DNA of 19,282 bases from Limnohabitans sp. (GCA_023260735.1 JALQUL010000197.1:1-19282), one strand, 5' to 3'; numbered from the stretch's first letter, positions 6,269-14,528 are shown. Program-made: numbers and translations. Notes: generated from the letters alone by a model not told the origin.

Positions 6269-7831
6269 ATGCTTGACGATACACTCAAATCACAATTACA
6301 AACCTATTTAGGCATGTTGCGTCAACCGATTCGCTTAATTGCTTCTTTAGATGACAGCAGCAATAGTGTGGATACCCGCGAACTGCTCGAAACCATTGCC
6401 AGCTTATCGGATAAAGTCAGTGTGGATTATTCTGGCACTGACGCTCGCAAACCTTCATTTGTAGTGGCAGCCAACGAAAACACTACTGGTGTGCGTTTTG
6501 CAGGCTTACCCTTAGGCCATGAATTTACCTCTTTGGTTTTAGCCTTGCTATGGACAGGCGGTCACCCTCCTAAAGTAGAGGCGGACGTGATTGACTCTAT
6601 TAAAGGTCTTGAAGGTGACTTCAACTTTGAAGTGTATATGTCTTTGTCTTGCCACAACTGCCCTGACGTAGTGCAAGCCTTGTCGTTAATGGCCATTGTC
6701 AACCCTCAAGTCAAAACTGTGGTGATTGAGGGTGGTGCTTTCCAACAAGAAGTGACCGACCGAGAAATCATGGCTGTGCCTATGGTGTTTTTAAATGGTC
6801 AAGTATTTGGCTCTGGTCGCATGAATGTAGAAGAAATTATGGCCAAACTTGACACTAAAGCAGCCGATCGTGATGCTGCCAAATTAAACGCTAAAGCCGA
6901 GTTTGACGTGCTGATAGTAGGTGGTGGCCCAGCTGGTGCTGCAGCGGCTGTTTATGCAGCCCGTAAAGGCATTCGCACAGGTATTGTGGCCGAACGTATG
7001 GGCGGTCAAACCAACGACACCATGGGGATTGAAAACTATATTTCTGTACTCGAAACCAATGGCCCCAAATTTGCAGCCGACCTAGAAGCACAAGTGCGCC
7101 ACTATGAAGTGGACATTATGAATTTGCAACGTGCCGAAAAAATCATTCCTGCCAGCCAAGCAGGAGGCTTAATTGGTGTGCAATTAGCTAACGGTGCCGT
7201 GTTGCAATCCAGAAGCGTGATTGTGACCACTGGTGCACGTTGGAGAAATGTGAATGTGCCTGGCGAACAAGAATACAAAAACAAAGGTGTAGCCTATTGC
7301 CCGCATTGTGATGGCCCTTTGTTTAAAGGCAAACGCACCGCCGTGATTGGTGGAGGCAATTCTGGCATTGAAGCGGCTATTGATTTAGCCGGTGTGGTCA
7401 GCCATGTGACGGTGATTGAGTTTGCCGACCAACTCAAAGCAGACGCTGTTTTGGTGAATAAATTAAACAGCCTGCCGAATGTGACGGTTTACACCAATGC
7501 ACAGACCACCGAAATTACAGGCGACGGCAGTAAAGTCAATGGTATTAAATTCAAAGACCGTGTCACTCAAACCGAAACTCATATCGAGCTTGAAGGTGTA
7601 TTCGTACAAATTGGTTTAGTTCCTAACACCGAGTTCTTAAAAGAAACTGTAGAACTCAGCAAATTTGGTGAAATTATGATTGATGCCAAGTGCCACACCA
7701 ATTTAAACGGTGTATTTGCAGCAGGTGACGCCACTACCGTGCCTTACAAACAAATTGTGATTGCCGCAGGCGAAGGAGCTAAAGCCGCTTTGAGTGCTTT
7801 TGATTATTTGATTCGTAATCCAAAGGTGTGA
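6269..7831 (+). CDS. ahpF: Alkyl hydroperoxide reductase subunit F (NADH:AhpC disulfide reductase)
   Basis: AhpF is the flavoprotein that passes electrons from NADH through FAD and two disulfides to AhpC. The protein has 520 residues, against 521 in E. coli. The N-terminal tandem thioredoxin-like fold (about 1-195) carries C128-H-N-C131. The thioredoxin-reductase-like part starts near 210 with FAD motif GGGPAG (218-223), active-site C344-P-H-C347 (AYCPHCDGP), NADH-binding GGGNSG (361-366) and a C-terminal FAD motif (VFAAGDATT). All redox cysteines are present. An AGGAGA Shine-Dalgarno precedes the ATG. It follows ahpC after 180 bases with two hairpins and ends before a strong intrinsic terminator, which closes the ahpCF unit. 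Confidence 0.97.
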   Translation: MLDDTLKSQLQTYLGMLRQPIRLIASLDDSSNSVDTRELLETIASLSDKVSVDYSGTDARKPSFVVAANENTTGVRFAGLPLGHEFTSLVLALLWTGGHPPKVEADVIDSIKGLEGDFNFEVYMSLSCHNCPDVVQALSLMAIVNPQVKTVVIEGGAFQQEVTDREIMAVPMVFLNGQVFGSGRMNVEEIMAKLDTKAADRDAAKLNAKAEFDVLIVGGGPAGAAAAVYAARKGIRTGIVAERMGGQTNDTMGIENYISVLETNGPKFAADLEAQVRHYEVDIMNLQRAEKIIPASQAGGLIGVQLANGAVLQSRSVIVTTGARWRNVNVPGEQEYKNKGVAYCPHCDGPLFKGKRTAVIGGGNSGIEAAIDLAGVVSHVTVIEFADQLKADAVLVNKLNSLPNVTVYTNAQTTEITGDGSKVNGIKFKDRVTQTETHIELEGVFVQIGLVPNTEFLKETVELSKFGEIMIDAKCHTNLNGVFAAGDATTVPYKQIVIAAGEGAKAALSAFDYLIRNPKV

Positions 7832-7863
7832 TGGCTTAGTTAGTCAACATCCTATTTCGGAAT

Positions 7864-7893
7864 AAAAAAGCCACTTTTAAAGTGGCTTTTTTT
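7864..7893 (+). terminator. Intrinsic terminator of ahpCF
   Basis: An 8-bp stem (agccactt 7869-7876 / aagtggct 7880-7887), extended by a run of A on the left and T on the right, followed by seven T residues in all. It lies about 33 bases after the ahpF stop and is a textbook, possibly bidirectional, terminator. Confidence 0.9.
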
Positions 7894-7970
7894 ATACCGA
7901 TAAACGATGATTAGTTGCAAGTTAAAACCCATTTAACCTATAACTTTGATTCAACTAGACGAATGCCTAT

Positions 7971-7988
7971 TGCATAATATACAATGCA
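7971..7988. promoter_or_regulatory. Operator copy 1 of the hipBA-like remnant (TGCAT-N8-ATGCA)
   Basis: A dyad TGCAT-N8-ATGCA with an AT-only centre except one C. An almost identical copy begins exactly 40 bases downstream, just before the antitoxin start. Two spaced inverted repeats with an 8-base centre are the usual layout for HipB-type autorepression; E. coli HipB sites are TATCC-N8-GGATA. The dyads are seen directly; their use as operators is inference. Confidence 0.55.
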
Positions 7989-8010
7989 TTTATCCAAATA
8001 TTTCAATTTT

Positions 8011-8028
8011 TGCACTATATAGAATGCA
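8011..8028. promoter_or_regulatory. Operator copy 2 of the hipBA-like remnant (TGCAC-N8-ATGCA)
   Basis: Second dyad, TGCAC-N8-ATGCA, one base different from a perfect inverted repeat, starting 40 bases after copy 1 and ending two bases before the first ATG of the antitoxin frame. A 40-base spacing puts both sites on nearly the same face of the helix. A bound repressor here would also block the translation-start region of the DNA. Confidence 0.55.
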
Positions 8029-8030
8029 TT

Positions 8031-8281
8031 ATGGATATGACAGAAATAGGTCAATTAATTTGTCAAGCTCGTAAAAAAGAAAAATTTCACAGGCTAATTT
8101 AGCTCAACTATTAGGCATGAGTCGAGCCACTATATCGGGCATTGAAAATGCCACCGTCGCAGAAGTGGGTGTGCGTAAAATAATAGCTATCTGCACTGTT
8201 TTGGGTTTGCAGCTAATGGTGCAAGAAAAAACCCAACGCCCTACACTGCAGCAACTTCTGAAAGAGCAACACAATGCTTAA
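8031..8281 (+). pseudogene. HipB/XRE-type antitoxin, frameshifted
   Basis: A helix-turn-helix antitoxin gene broken by one missing base. From the ATG at 8031 the frame reads MDMTEIGQLICQARKKEK and then stops at 8100-8102. The other frame takes over with SQANLAQLLGMSRATISGIE, a clear XRE/HipB recognition region, and runs to KEQHNA and a stop at 8279-8281. Adding one A to the five-A tract near 8081-8085 would restore KEKISQANLAQ and a protein of 83 residues, so loss of one A is the simplest cause. A sequencing error is possible, but the adjoining toxin gene is also ruined. The operators lie just upstream. Ribosomal slippage on the A tract could in principle give some full-length protein; the context is not a canonical slippery heptamer. 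Confidence 0.7.
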
Positions 8282-8472
8282 AGTAGTTGGTCATTTACCA
8301 ACTTACCCGTTCACAATGCAACCTAACACCACACCGTGCCAAGAAAATATTAAATGATGTAGCTACAGGAATGGCACAAACCACTGCTGAGCTTGATCTA
8401 TATATGCAGCAAAATGAAGTGTTTAGGGAGGTGGGGACAGCCGTGTTGGCAGAATGGGGAAAAAGGACTTGA
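8274..8472 (+). pseudogene. HipA-type toxin kinase remnant, internal deletion
   Basis: An ATG at 8274 overlaps the end of the antitoxin frame, as hipA commonly does with hipB, but it reads only 25 codons (MLKVVGHLPT...) before a stop. In another frame (about 8290-8472) lies LTPHRAKKILNDVATGMAQ followed by QQNEVFREVGTAVLAEW, which resembles the last 50 or so residues of HipA kinases. The ATP-binding and catalytic centre of the roughly 400-residue toxin is absent. The simplest reading is a large internal deletion that joined the first codons to the tail. The C-terminal match is by recognition only and moderately sure. The remnant stops 37 bases from the 3' end of the facing tRNA-Ile2 gene. Confidence 0.55.
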
Positions 8473-8509
8473 GCTATGAGTTCGACCTGTAATCAACTAA
8501 GTGATGAAT

Positions 8510-8588
<79 letters not shown>

Positions 8589-8902
8589 AATATGAAGTAG
8601 TTAACCTTGCATTAACCTTCAGCATTCAACTCATAATTGTAATGGGCTTTTGGCTTTATTTTTTGATTTTATTTCAAGTTTTTTACTAAAAACCATCATT
8701 TAGTTAAAGGTAACGGTCTAAAACTACTTTTAAGAGACCATCAACTATTGGTCAACGCTTGAGGTGAAAGGTTCAGCTGGCTCCTCCACTCAACACACAC
8801 TCGCTCACCACTCATTAGTCTAAAGCAAACAGTTGACTCAAGCCTCCCATTCACATCCCTGCACAATGAGCCCTGCTTGCAGCAGCTCTTATTGGCATTT
8901 GA
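8589..8902. other. Gene-free region between tRNA-Ile2 and hrcA (314 bases)
   Basis: No credible coding frame. The left part must hold the tRNA promoter on the minus strand; I see no strong -35/-10 pair. Toward hrcA is one imperfect hairpin (8868-8888, listed separately). A short dyad gacca/tggtc at 8736-8753 is too weak to interpret. Confidence 0.5.
8868..8888 (-). terminator. Imperfect hairpin after hrcA
   Basis: Read on the minus strand, GAGC-TGCT pairs with AGCA-(GG bulge)-GCTC around a 3-base loop, 14 bases after the hrcA stop. No T run follows. A weak terminator or mRNA-end structure. Confidence 0.3.
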
Positions 8903-9910
8903 CTATTTCATTTGTGTTAAGGCATTACTCACTAACTTAGAGGTAATGTCCACAATCTGAATCATTCGGTCGTAAGGCATGCGGGTGGGGCCTATTACCG
9001 CCAAAGTACCCACTACTTTGCCATCAATTTGATAGGGGCTACTCACTATGGACAACTGCTCGACGGGTACGAGTTGGCTTTCGCCACCAATATAAATCCT
9101 CACCCCTTCGGCTTTGCTAGAGGTGTCTAGTAGTCTCAGTAATTCGGTTTTATGCTCGAATAATTCAAAAGCGCCTTTTAATTGTCCCATATTGCTAGAA
9201 AAGTCGCTTACCGATAATAAATTGCGCTCGCCCGATACAATCATGGTGCTTTCATCTTGTGCAAATGCGTCAGCACCTACTTCTACCGCAGTGGCCATTA
9301 ACTTAGAAATTTCATTGCGTAAAATATCAACTTCTGATTTTAAACGTTCGCGCACTTCTTCAATGGTAAGCCCAGAATAATGAGTATTTAAAAAGTTAGA
9401 AGCCTCGATTAGTTCGGAGCTACTATATTCTCTCTCGGTAAAGATAACCCTATTTTGTACATCGCCCTCGGGAGTGACTAAAATAACTAGTAGGCGTTTT
9501 TCAGATAAGCGCATAAATTCTATGTGCTTAAAGACTGAACTTCGCTTAGGGGCAACTACTACCCCCACAAAGTGCGATAACTTAGATAATAATGAGGCAG
9601 CGCTAGTGATGACTTTTTGAGGCTGATCTAGCACTAGCGAATGAGGTGCTTCTAGGGTTTCACGTTGCACACTTAACATGGTGTCCACAAACAATCGGTA
9701 ACCTTTGGTTGTGGGAATTCGACCCGCAGAAGTATGAGGGCTTGCAATTAAGCCCAATTCTTCTAGGTCTGACATCACATTTCGGATGGTGGCAGGTGAT
9801 AATTCCAGACCGCTGGCTTTAGAGAGCGTGCGTGAGCCGATGGGTTGCCCATCGGCAATGTATCGCTCTACTAAAGCTTTTAATAACAACTTTGCTCTAT
9901 CGTCTAACAT
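8903..9910 (-). CDS. hrcA: Heat-inducible transcription repressor HrcA
   Basis: HrcA represses chaperone genes by binding CIRCE elements and is kept folded by GroEL, so heat stress relieves repression. The protein has 335 residues, usual for the family. An N-terminal winged-helix domain (about 1-75) includes ERYIADGQPIGSRTLSK, LSPATIRNVMSDLEELG and HTSAGRIPTTKGYRLFVD, all hallmark HrcA phrases. The dimerisation and ligand-sensing part continues to NALTQMK at the end. The ATG at 9908-9910 is 28 bases from the divergent nadK start, so promoters for both genes must overlap or lie within the genes. No CIRCE element is visible nearby, so HrcA targets such as groE lie elsewhere and autoregulation through CIRCE is not supported. 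Confidence 0.95.
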   Translation of the reverse strand: MLDDRAKLLLKALVERYIADGQPIGSRTLSKASGLELSPATIRNVMSDLEELGLIASPHTSAGRIPTTKGYRLFVDTMLSVQRETLEAPHSLVLDQPQKVITSAASLLSKLSHFVGVVVAPKRSSVFKHIEFMRLSEKRLLVILVTPEGDVQNRVIFTEREYSSSELIEASNFLNTHYSGLTIEEVRERLKSEVDILRNEISKLMATAVEVGADAFAQDESTMIVSGERNLLSVSDFSSNMGQLKGAFELFEHKTELLRLLDTSSKAEGVRIYIGGESQLVPVEQLSIVSSPYQIDGKVVGTLAVIGPTRMPYDRMIQIVDITSKLVSNALTQMK

Positions 9911-9938
9911 AGCTACATTTTAATGATGTAATGAACTT

Positions 9939-10814
9939 ATGGCATCAAAATTTCAAAAAGTCGCATTATTTGGTAAATATCAGGCTCCAGGAGCAAAAGC
10001 GGCCTTAGAACGTATCGGTGCTTTTATCGAACGGCAAGGTTGCGAGGTAGTCCTAGAGAGCGAAACCGCCCAATGTTGTGACATCCATCATTTTGCCACA
10101 GCTAGCTTGGCCAATATTGGCCATCAATGCCAACTAGGTTTGGTAGTGGGCGGCGACGGTACTATGCTGGGGGTAGCTCGGCAAATGGCGGCTTTTTCTT
10201 TGCCTTTAATTGGCATTAATCAGGGCCGCCTAGGCTTTATAACCGATATTCGCTTCGAAGATGTCGAATTAGTGCTGGGCCCTATGCTAAAAGGGCAATT
10301 TACCCAAGATAAACGGCATTTAATTGCCGCTAAGGTCATGCGTGATGGTCAAGCCCTGTTTGGCGCGACTGCTATGAATGATGTGGTGGTCAACCGAGAC
10401 TCGACTTCTGGTATGGTAGAGCTTAAAGTAGAGGTCGATGGCCATTTTGTTTCTAAACAACGTGCCGATGGTTTAATTGTGGCCACTCCTACAGGGGCAA
10501 GTGCTTATGCATTGTCCGCGGGTGGGCCCTTGTTACATCCTGGCATAAACGGATGGGCTTTAGTGCCTATTGCGCCTCATACTTTGTCTAACCGCCCTAT
10601 TGTGGTGCCCGATAATTGTGAAGTGGCCATTGAAATTGTCTCTGGCCGTGACGTAACTGCTAATTTTGATATGCAATCTGTGACTGCTTTAATGCCAGGT
10701 GATAGAATTCTCATCACCAAATCAAAACTTTTGGTAAACTTCCTCCATCCAATCGGCTGGACGTATTTTGACACTCTCAGGCAAAAACTCCACTGGAATG
10801 AAGGGGGTTATTAA
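9939..10814 (+). CDS. nadK: NAD kinase
   Basis: NadK phosphorylates NAD to NADP in the cytoplasm, the only de novo route to NADP. The 291-residue protein carries the catalytic GGDGT (71-75, with Asp73), NQGRLGF (94-100), NDVVVNRDS (147-155) and the glycine-rich segment ATPTGASAYALSAGGP (about 182-197), the diagnostic set of the family. Its length is close to the 292 residues of E. coli NadK. The start at 9939 places the N-terminal strand KVALFGKY correctly, with no clear Shine-Dalgarno. It is divergent from hrcA by 28 bases and followed one base after its stop by recN, whose ribosome binding site lies inside the nadK 3' end, suggesting coupled translation. Confidence 0.96.
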   Translation: MASKFQKVALFGKYQAPGAKAALERIGAFIERQGCEVVLESETAQCCDIHHFATASLANIGHQCQLGLVVGGDGTMLGVARQMAAFSLPLIGINQGRLGFITDIRFEDVELVLGPMLKGQFTQDKRHLIAAKVMRDGQALFGATAMNDVVVNRDSTSGMVELKVEVDGHFVSKQRADGLIVATPTGASAYALSAGGPLLHPGINGWALVPIAPHTLSNRPIVVPDNCEVAIEIVSGRDVTANFDMQSVTALMPGDRILITKSKLLVNFLHPIGWTYFDTLRQKLHWNEGGY

Positions 10815-10815
10815 T

Positions 10816-12480
10816 ATGGGTTTACGCCAAATCAATTTAAAAGATTTTGTAATTGTTAGCAGCCTAGAGCTTGATTTTCAAAATGGATTCTCAGTTTTAA
10901 CAGGTGAAACGGGGGCCGGTAAATCTATTTTAATTGACGCATTGCAATTGTGTTTAGGTTCGCGTGCAGACGCCAACATGATTCGTGAAGGCGCCAGCAA
11001 AACTGAAATCAGTGCAGAATTTGACTGCCCTAATCACCAGGCCGCTTTATTAACTTGGCTAGAAGAAGGTGGCTTTGAAGCTCAAGATGTCTTGTTGCTC
11101 AGGCGCACCATCGATAAAGATGGCAAAAGTAGAGCTTGGATTAACGGTAGTCCCGCTACCGCTACACAACTCAAAGAAATTGCTGAATTTTTAGTCGATA
11201 TTCACGGTCAACATGCTTGGGCAGCGCTTACTAAAGCAGCCGATGTACGCCGCCTACTCGATACCTATGCAGGCGTGCAACTAGCGCCTACACATCAAGC
11301 ATGGGGGGTGTGGCGTTCTGCACAAAAAAATCTAGACGAAGCCCTCGCCAAACAAGATTTGTTATTAAGTGAACGTGAACGTTTACAGTGGCAACTCACT
11401 GAAATGAAAAAACTTTCGCCGCAACCCGATGAATGGCCAGAACTGAATTTACAACATGGTCGCTTAGCCAATGCTCAGGCTTTATTAGATGCCGCACAAT
11501 TAAGTGTGAGTTATCTAGATGAGGACGAAGCTGGGGTATTAACGCTTTTATCTAAAGCTCAAAGTTGCCTTGAAGATTTATCGAATACGGAACCAGTTTT
11601 TGCTGAAATTTCTCAAGAATTAACTTCAAGTTTGGCCCTAGCTCAAGATGCAGTGCATAGCTTGCAGGCCTATATGCGAAAAACAGAACTTGACCCCGAC
11701 ACCCTCGCTGTTTTAGATGCTAGATTATCAAGCTGGATTAGTTTAGCAAGGCGTTTTAAACGTCAACCCGAACAACTTCCTGAACTCCAACAAGCTTGGC
11801 AACAAGAACTAGAGCAACTAGATGCCCAAGCTGATATCGAAGGCCTAGAAAAAGCCTGTGCAGTTGCAAAATCGGCCTATTTAAAAGAGGCTAAAATTGT
11901 CTCTCATGCCAGAGCCAAAGCGGCCCCATTATTAAGCCAATCGGTGAGTGCGGCAATGCAAGGCTTGGGCATGGAGGGTGGGCAATTTTTAGTACAACTT
12001 TACCCCCTAGAAAACCCAGCTCAATACGGTCTTGAAGATGTACAATTTTTAGTCGCCGGTCATGCGGGTAGTTCGCCAAAACCAATTGGTAAAGTGGCCT
12101 CTGGTGGTGAGTTGTCTCGTATTGCTTTGGCACTTTCTGTGGTCAATCAAGAGTTGGGTAACGCGCCTACTGTTATTTTCGATGAAGTAGATTCAGGTGT
12201 AGGCGGAGCCGTTGCTGAATCGGTGGGCAAACTCATGCAAAAACTGGCTAACGCTAGACAAGTTTTGGCAGTTACCCATCTACCACAAGTGGCCGCCTAT
12301 GCGCATCAGCATTTTCAGGTGAAAAAAGCTAGAAGTGGCTCACAAACCATTAGTAATGTGTTGGCTTTAAACCCAGCCGAGCGAGAAAATGAATTAGCTC
12401 GTATGCTAGGCGGTGAAGAAATCACCGAAATTTCTATTGCTCATGCTCGGCAAATGCTCAAGCATGCCTTATCAACCTAA
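10816..12480 (+). CDS. recN: DNA repair protein RecN
   Basis: RecN is an SMC-like ATPase that gathers DNA ends during recombinational repair of double-strand breaks. The protein has 554 residues (E. coli 553). The N-terminal half-domain has Walker A GETGAGKS (30-37) and the RecN phrase LVDIHGQHAW. The middle (about 155-370) is helical and coiled-coil-like. The C-terminal half-domain has the signature VASGGELSRI (427-436), Walker B VIFDEVDSG (453-461) and the H-loop THLPQVAA (487). I chose the ATG at 10816 because AAGGGGG lies eight bases upstream and MGLRQINLKDFVIV is the normal N-terminus; an earlier in-frame TTG at 10768 overlaps nadK. It is translated directly after nadK and nine bases before rapZ, so the three form one operon. 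Confidence 0.96.
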   Translation: MGLRQINLKDFVIVSSLELDFQNGFSVLTGETGAGKSILIDALQLCLGSRADANMIREGASKTEISAEFDCPNHQAALLTWLEEGGFEAQDVLLLRRTIDKDGKSRAWINGSPATATQLKEIAEFLVDIHGQHAWAALTKAADVRRLLDTYAGVQLAPTHQAWGVWRSAQKNLDEALAKQDLLLSERERLQWQLTEMKKLSPQPDEWPELNLQHGRLANAQALLDAAQLSVSYLDEDEAGVLTLLSKAQSCLEDLSNTEPVFAEISQELTSSLALAQDAVHSLQAYMRKTELDPDTLAVLDARLSSWISLARRFKRQPEQLPELQQAWQQELEQLDAQADIEGLEKACAVAKSAYLKEAKIVSHARAKAAPLLSQSVSAAMQGLGMEGGQFLVQLYPLENPAQYGLEDVQFLVAGHAGSSPKPIGKVASGGELSRIALALSVVNQELGNAPTVIFDEVDSGVGGAVAESVGKLMQKLANARQVLAVTHLPQVAAYAHQHFQVKKARSGSQTISNVLALNPAERENELARMLGGEEITEISIAHARQMLKHALST

Positions 12481-12489
12481 TCAAAATTT

Positions 12490-13398
12490 ATGACTACAGA
12501 ATTGGTGTTAATTACGGGAATGTCTGGCTCGGGTAAATCGGTCGCTTTACACGCGCTAGAAGACGCAGGTTATTTTTGTGTCGATAATTTACCCCCTGAA
12601 ATGTTAGAAGCATTTGTGGAGTTAGTCGAAAAACGCAAAACTCAAACAGTAGCGGTTGCCATTGATGTGCGTAGTGCTCACTCACTACCGCAATTACCAC
12701 CTTTATTTGAAAAGCTAAGGGCAAAGGGGGTACAAATAAAATCAGTTTTTTTAAATGCCACCACCGATACCTTGGTTCGCCGTTATTCGGAAACTCGCCG
12801 AAAACATCCTTTAACTGGCATGGCTAAGTTAAGCTCTACTTTAGATCAAGAGCATGCCTTAGTCGAAGCGATTGATCTTGAACGTGAATTATTGTCACCA
12901 CTACAATATCAGGCCCACTTAATTGATACCAGTCTTATCCGTACTTCGCAATTACAGGCCTATGTGAAGTCGTTTTTTTCAACGAAGGGTAATATCATTA
13001 CTTTGGTATTTGAATCATTTGCCTTTAAGCGTGGTATTCCACTTGATGCCGATTATGTGTTTGATGTACGTATGCTACCCAACCCACATTACGAAACGGG
13101 CCTAAAAGAGTTAACTGGTAAAGATGCCGCTGTGGCTGATTTTTTAGCCCAACAAGAGCCGGTATTAGAGATGCGCACTCAGATTGAAAACTTTATTCAG
13201 CATTGGTTACCTGCATTGGCACAAGATCATCGTAGCTATGTGACCGTAGCCATTGGTTGCACAGGCGGTCAACATCGTTCGGTTTATATAGTCGAGCAAT
13301 TAGCCGAGAATTTCCAAAAAATGAACCCGCCTATTCAGCTACCATGCGTGGTGTTAAAGCGTCATCGTGAGCTAGACTACAATACAAAAAATCCTTAA
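12490..13398 (+). CDS. rapZ: RNase adapter / nucleotide-binding protein RapZ
   Basis: A P-loop protein of the RapZ (YvcJ/YhbJ) family, 302 residues against 284 in E. coli. The N-terminal kinase-like part has Walker A GMSGSGKS (10-17) and YFCVDNLPPEML. The C-terminal domain has FGFKxG-like FESFAFKRG, DVRMLPNPHY and GCTGGQHRSVY (from 256), all typical. In E. coli RapZ binds GlmY/GlmZ small RNAs and directs RNase E to control GlmS; whether those RNAs exist in this organism cannot be told. In Burkholderiales the gene commonly follows hprK, which is absent here; instead it follows recN by nine bases. The gene converges on mutY, with 47 AT-rich bases between and no clear terminator. Confidence 0.95.
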   Translation: MTTELVLITGMSGSGKSVALHALEDAGYFCVDNLPPEMLEAFVELVEKRKTQTVAVAIDVRSAHSLPQLPPLFEKLRAKGVQIKSVFLNATTDTLVRRYSETRRKHPLTGMAKLSSTLDQEHALVEAIDLERELLSPLQYQAHLIDTSLIRTSQLQAYVKSFFSTKGNIITLVFESFAFKRGIPLDADYVFDVRMLPNPHYETGLKELTGKDAAVADFLAQQEPVLEMRTQIENFIQHWLPALAQDHRSYVTVAIGCTGGQHRSVYIVEQLAENFQKMNPPIQLPCVVLKRHRELDYNTKNP

Positions 13399-13445
13399 AA
13401 GTAGTTAAGATTTATTAATTGGTATTTAAAACCATCTAAAAAATA

Positions 13446-14528
13446 CTAAATTAAACTATTAGCACCAAGCTGCACCATTATTTTACGCACAGGCGCAGGC
13501 ACACCTAAGCTTTGCCATTCATTATGATTTAGCCATTTACCCTCTAGGGTATTGGGCCAATCTTGTAAATTAGCTTCAGTTAATCTAGTTTTCACAAATA
13601 TTAATTGAAAATCCTTATGTGTTAGCACATGTTGTACTGGGTCTAAAAACTCACATTTTGAGTGCCACTGACAAGGTATCTGGGCTAAAAACTCGGCTTC
13701 GCTACTTGCCTCCCAAACGGGTAAACAATATAAGCCAGCCCAAACTCCCTTCATAGGCCTTTGCAACCAAAAGACTTGGCCCATGGAGTTATTAACCCAC
13801 CATAAATAAAGTCGATGTGAAGTGCGCTTAATGGTTTTTTGCTTCAACGGCAAACTCTTAGTTTTGTCTTGTGCATAAGCAGAACAACTATTTTGAACTG
13901 GGCACTGCATACACTGTGGATTTTTTACAGTGCAAATAGCCGATCCCAAATCCATCAGTGCTTGGGTATAAACCGGCATAGTCTGCATACCCGCCTCAGG
14001 CACCATTTTTTCTGCAAAATCCCACAGAATTTTTTCATGTGCAGGTAAAACAATATTACCCTCGAATCCCAAATAACGAGCCAAGACTCTTTTGGCATTA
14101 CCATCTAATATAGTGACTCTTTGTCCAAAACACGTGGCAGCAATCGCTGAAGCTGTCGAGCGACCAATGCCTGGCAATTGTTGTAAATCTTGCGCACTCG
14201 TAGGAAACTGACCGGCCCAATCTCTCACTACGACTTGAGCGCATTGGTGTAAGTTTCTAGCTCGACTGTAATAACCCAATCCGCTCCATAAACCCAGCAC
14301 CTCATCTAAATGAGCCTTAGCCAAAGCACTAACGCTAGGAAAGTGCTGTGTGAATTTTTCAAAATAAGGAATAACAGTAGCCACTTGAGTTTGTTGTAAC
14401 ATGACCTCCGACAACCAAACTCGGTAAGGGTCTTTGTTGGCTTGCCAAGGCAGACCATGTCTGCCATGAATTTTTTGCCACTCCATAATTGCAGGGGCAA
14501 AACGTTTTAAAACCAAAGCACCTGGCAA
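13446..14528 (-). CDS. mutY: Adenine DNA glycosylase MutY
   Basis: MutY removes adenine mispaired with 8-oxoguanine, preventing G-to-T mutations. Residues about 20-225 form the HhH-GPD glycosylase fold: LPWQ, catalytic E41 (LSEVMLQQTQV), LWSGLGYYSRARNL, the helix-hairpin-helix LPGIGRSTASAI, and catalytic D142 (ILDGNAKRV). The [4Fe-4S] cysteines are C199-x6-C206-x2-C209-x5-C215. A C-terminal NUDIX-like domain (about 230-355) recognises 8-oxoG. The frame has no upstream ATG: the TTG at 14526-14528 gives 360 residues and an N-terminus matching E. coli in length; the first ATG would remove 14 residues of the first helix. No Shine-Dalgarno is visible. It lies 70 bases downstream of mutM, its partner in the same repair pathway. 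Confidence 0.95.
   Translation of the reverse strand: MPGALVLKRFAPAIMEWQKIHGRHGLPWQANKDPYRVWLSEVMLQQTQVATVIPYFEKFTQHFPSVSALAKAHLDEVLGLWSGLGYYSRARNLHQCAQVVVRDWAGQFPTSAQDLQQLPGIGRSTASAIAATCFGQRVTILDGNAKRVLARYLGFEGNIVLPAHEKILWDFAEKMVPEAGMQTMPVYTQALMDLGSAICTVKNPQCMQCPVQNSCSAYAQDKTKSLPLKQKTIKRTSHRLYLWWVNNSMGQVFWLQRPMKGVWAGLYCLPVWEASSEAEFLAQIPCQWHSKCEFLDPVQHVLTHKDFQLIFVKTRLTEANLQDWPNTLEGKWLNHNEWQSLGVPAPVRKIMVQLGANSLI

Noticed and set aside
8903..9945. CIRCE element for HrcA autoregulation
   Set aside because: No TTAGCACTC-N9-GAGTGCTAA or close variant is visible near hrcA or elsewhere in the window; isolated GAGTGC matches have no inverted partner.
10768..10815. N-terminal extension of RecN from an upstream TTG
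   Set aside because: It overlaps nadK, lacks family similarity, and the ATG at 10816 has a strong ribosome binding site and the standard RecN N-terminus.
13399..13445. Bidirectional terminator between convergent rapZ and mutY
   Set aside because: The spacer is AT-rich with only a 4-bp tggt/acca dyad and no stable stem.
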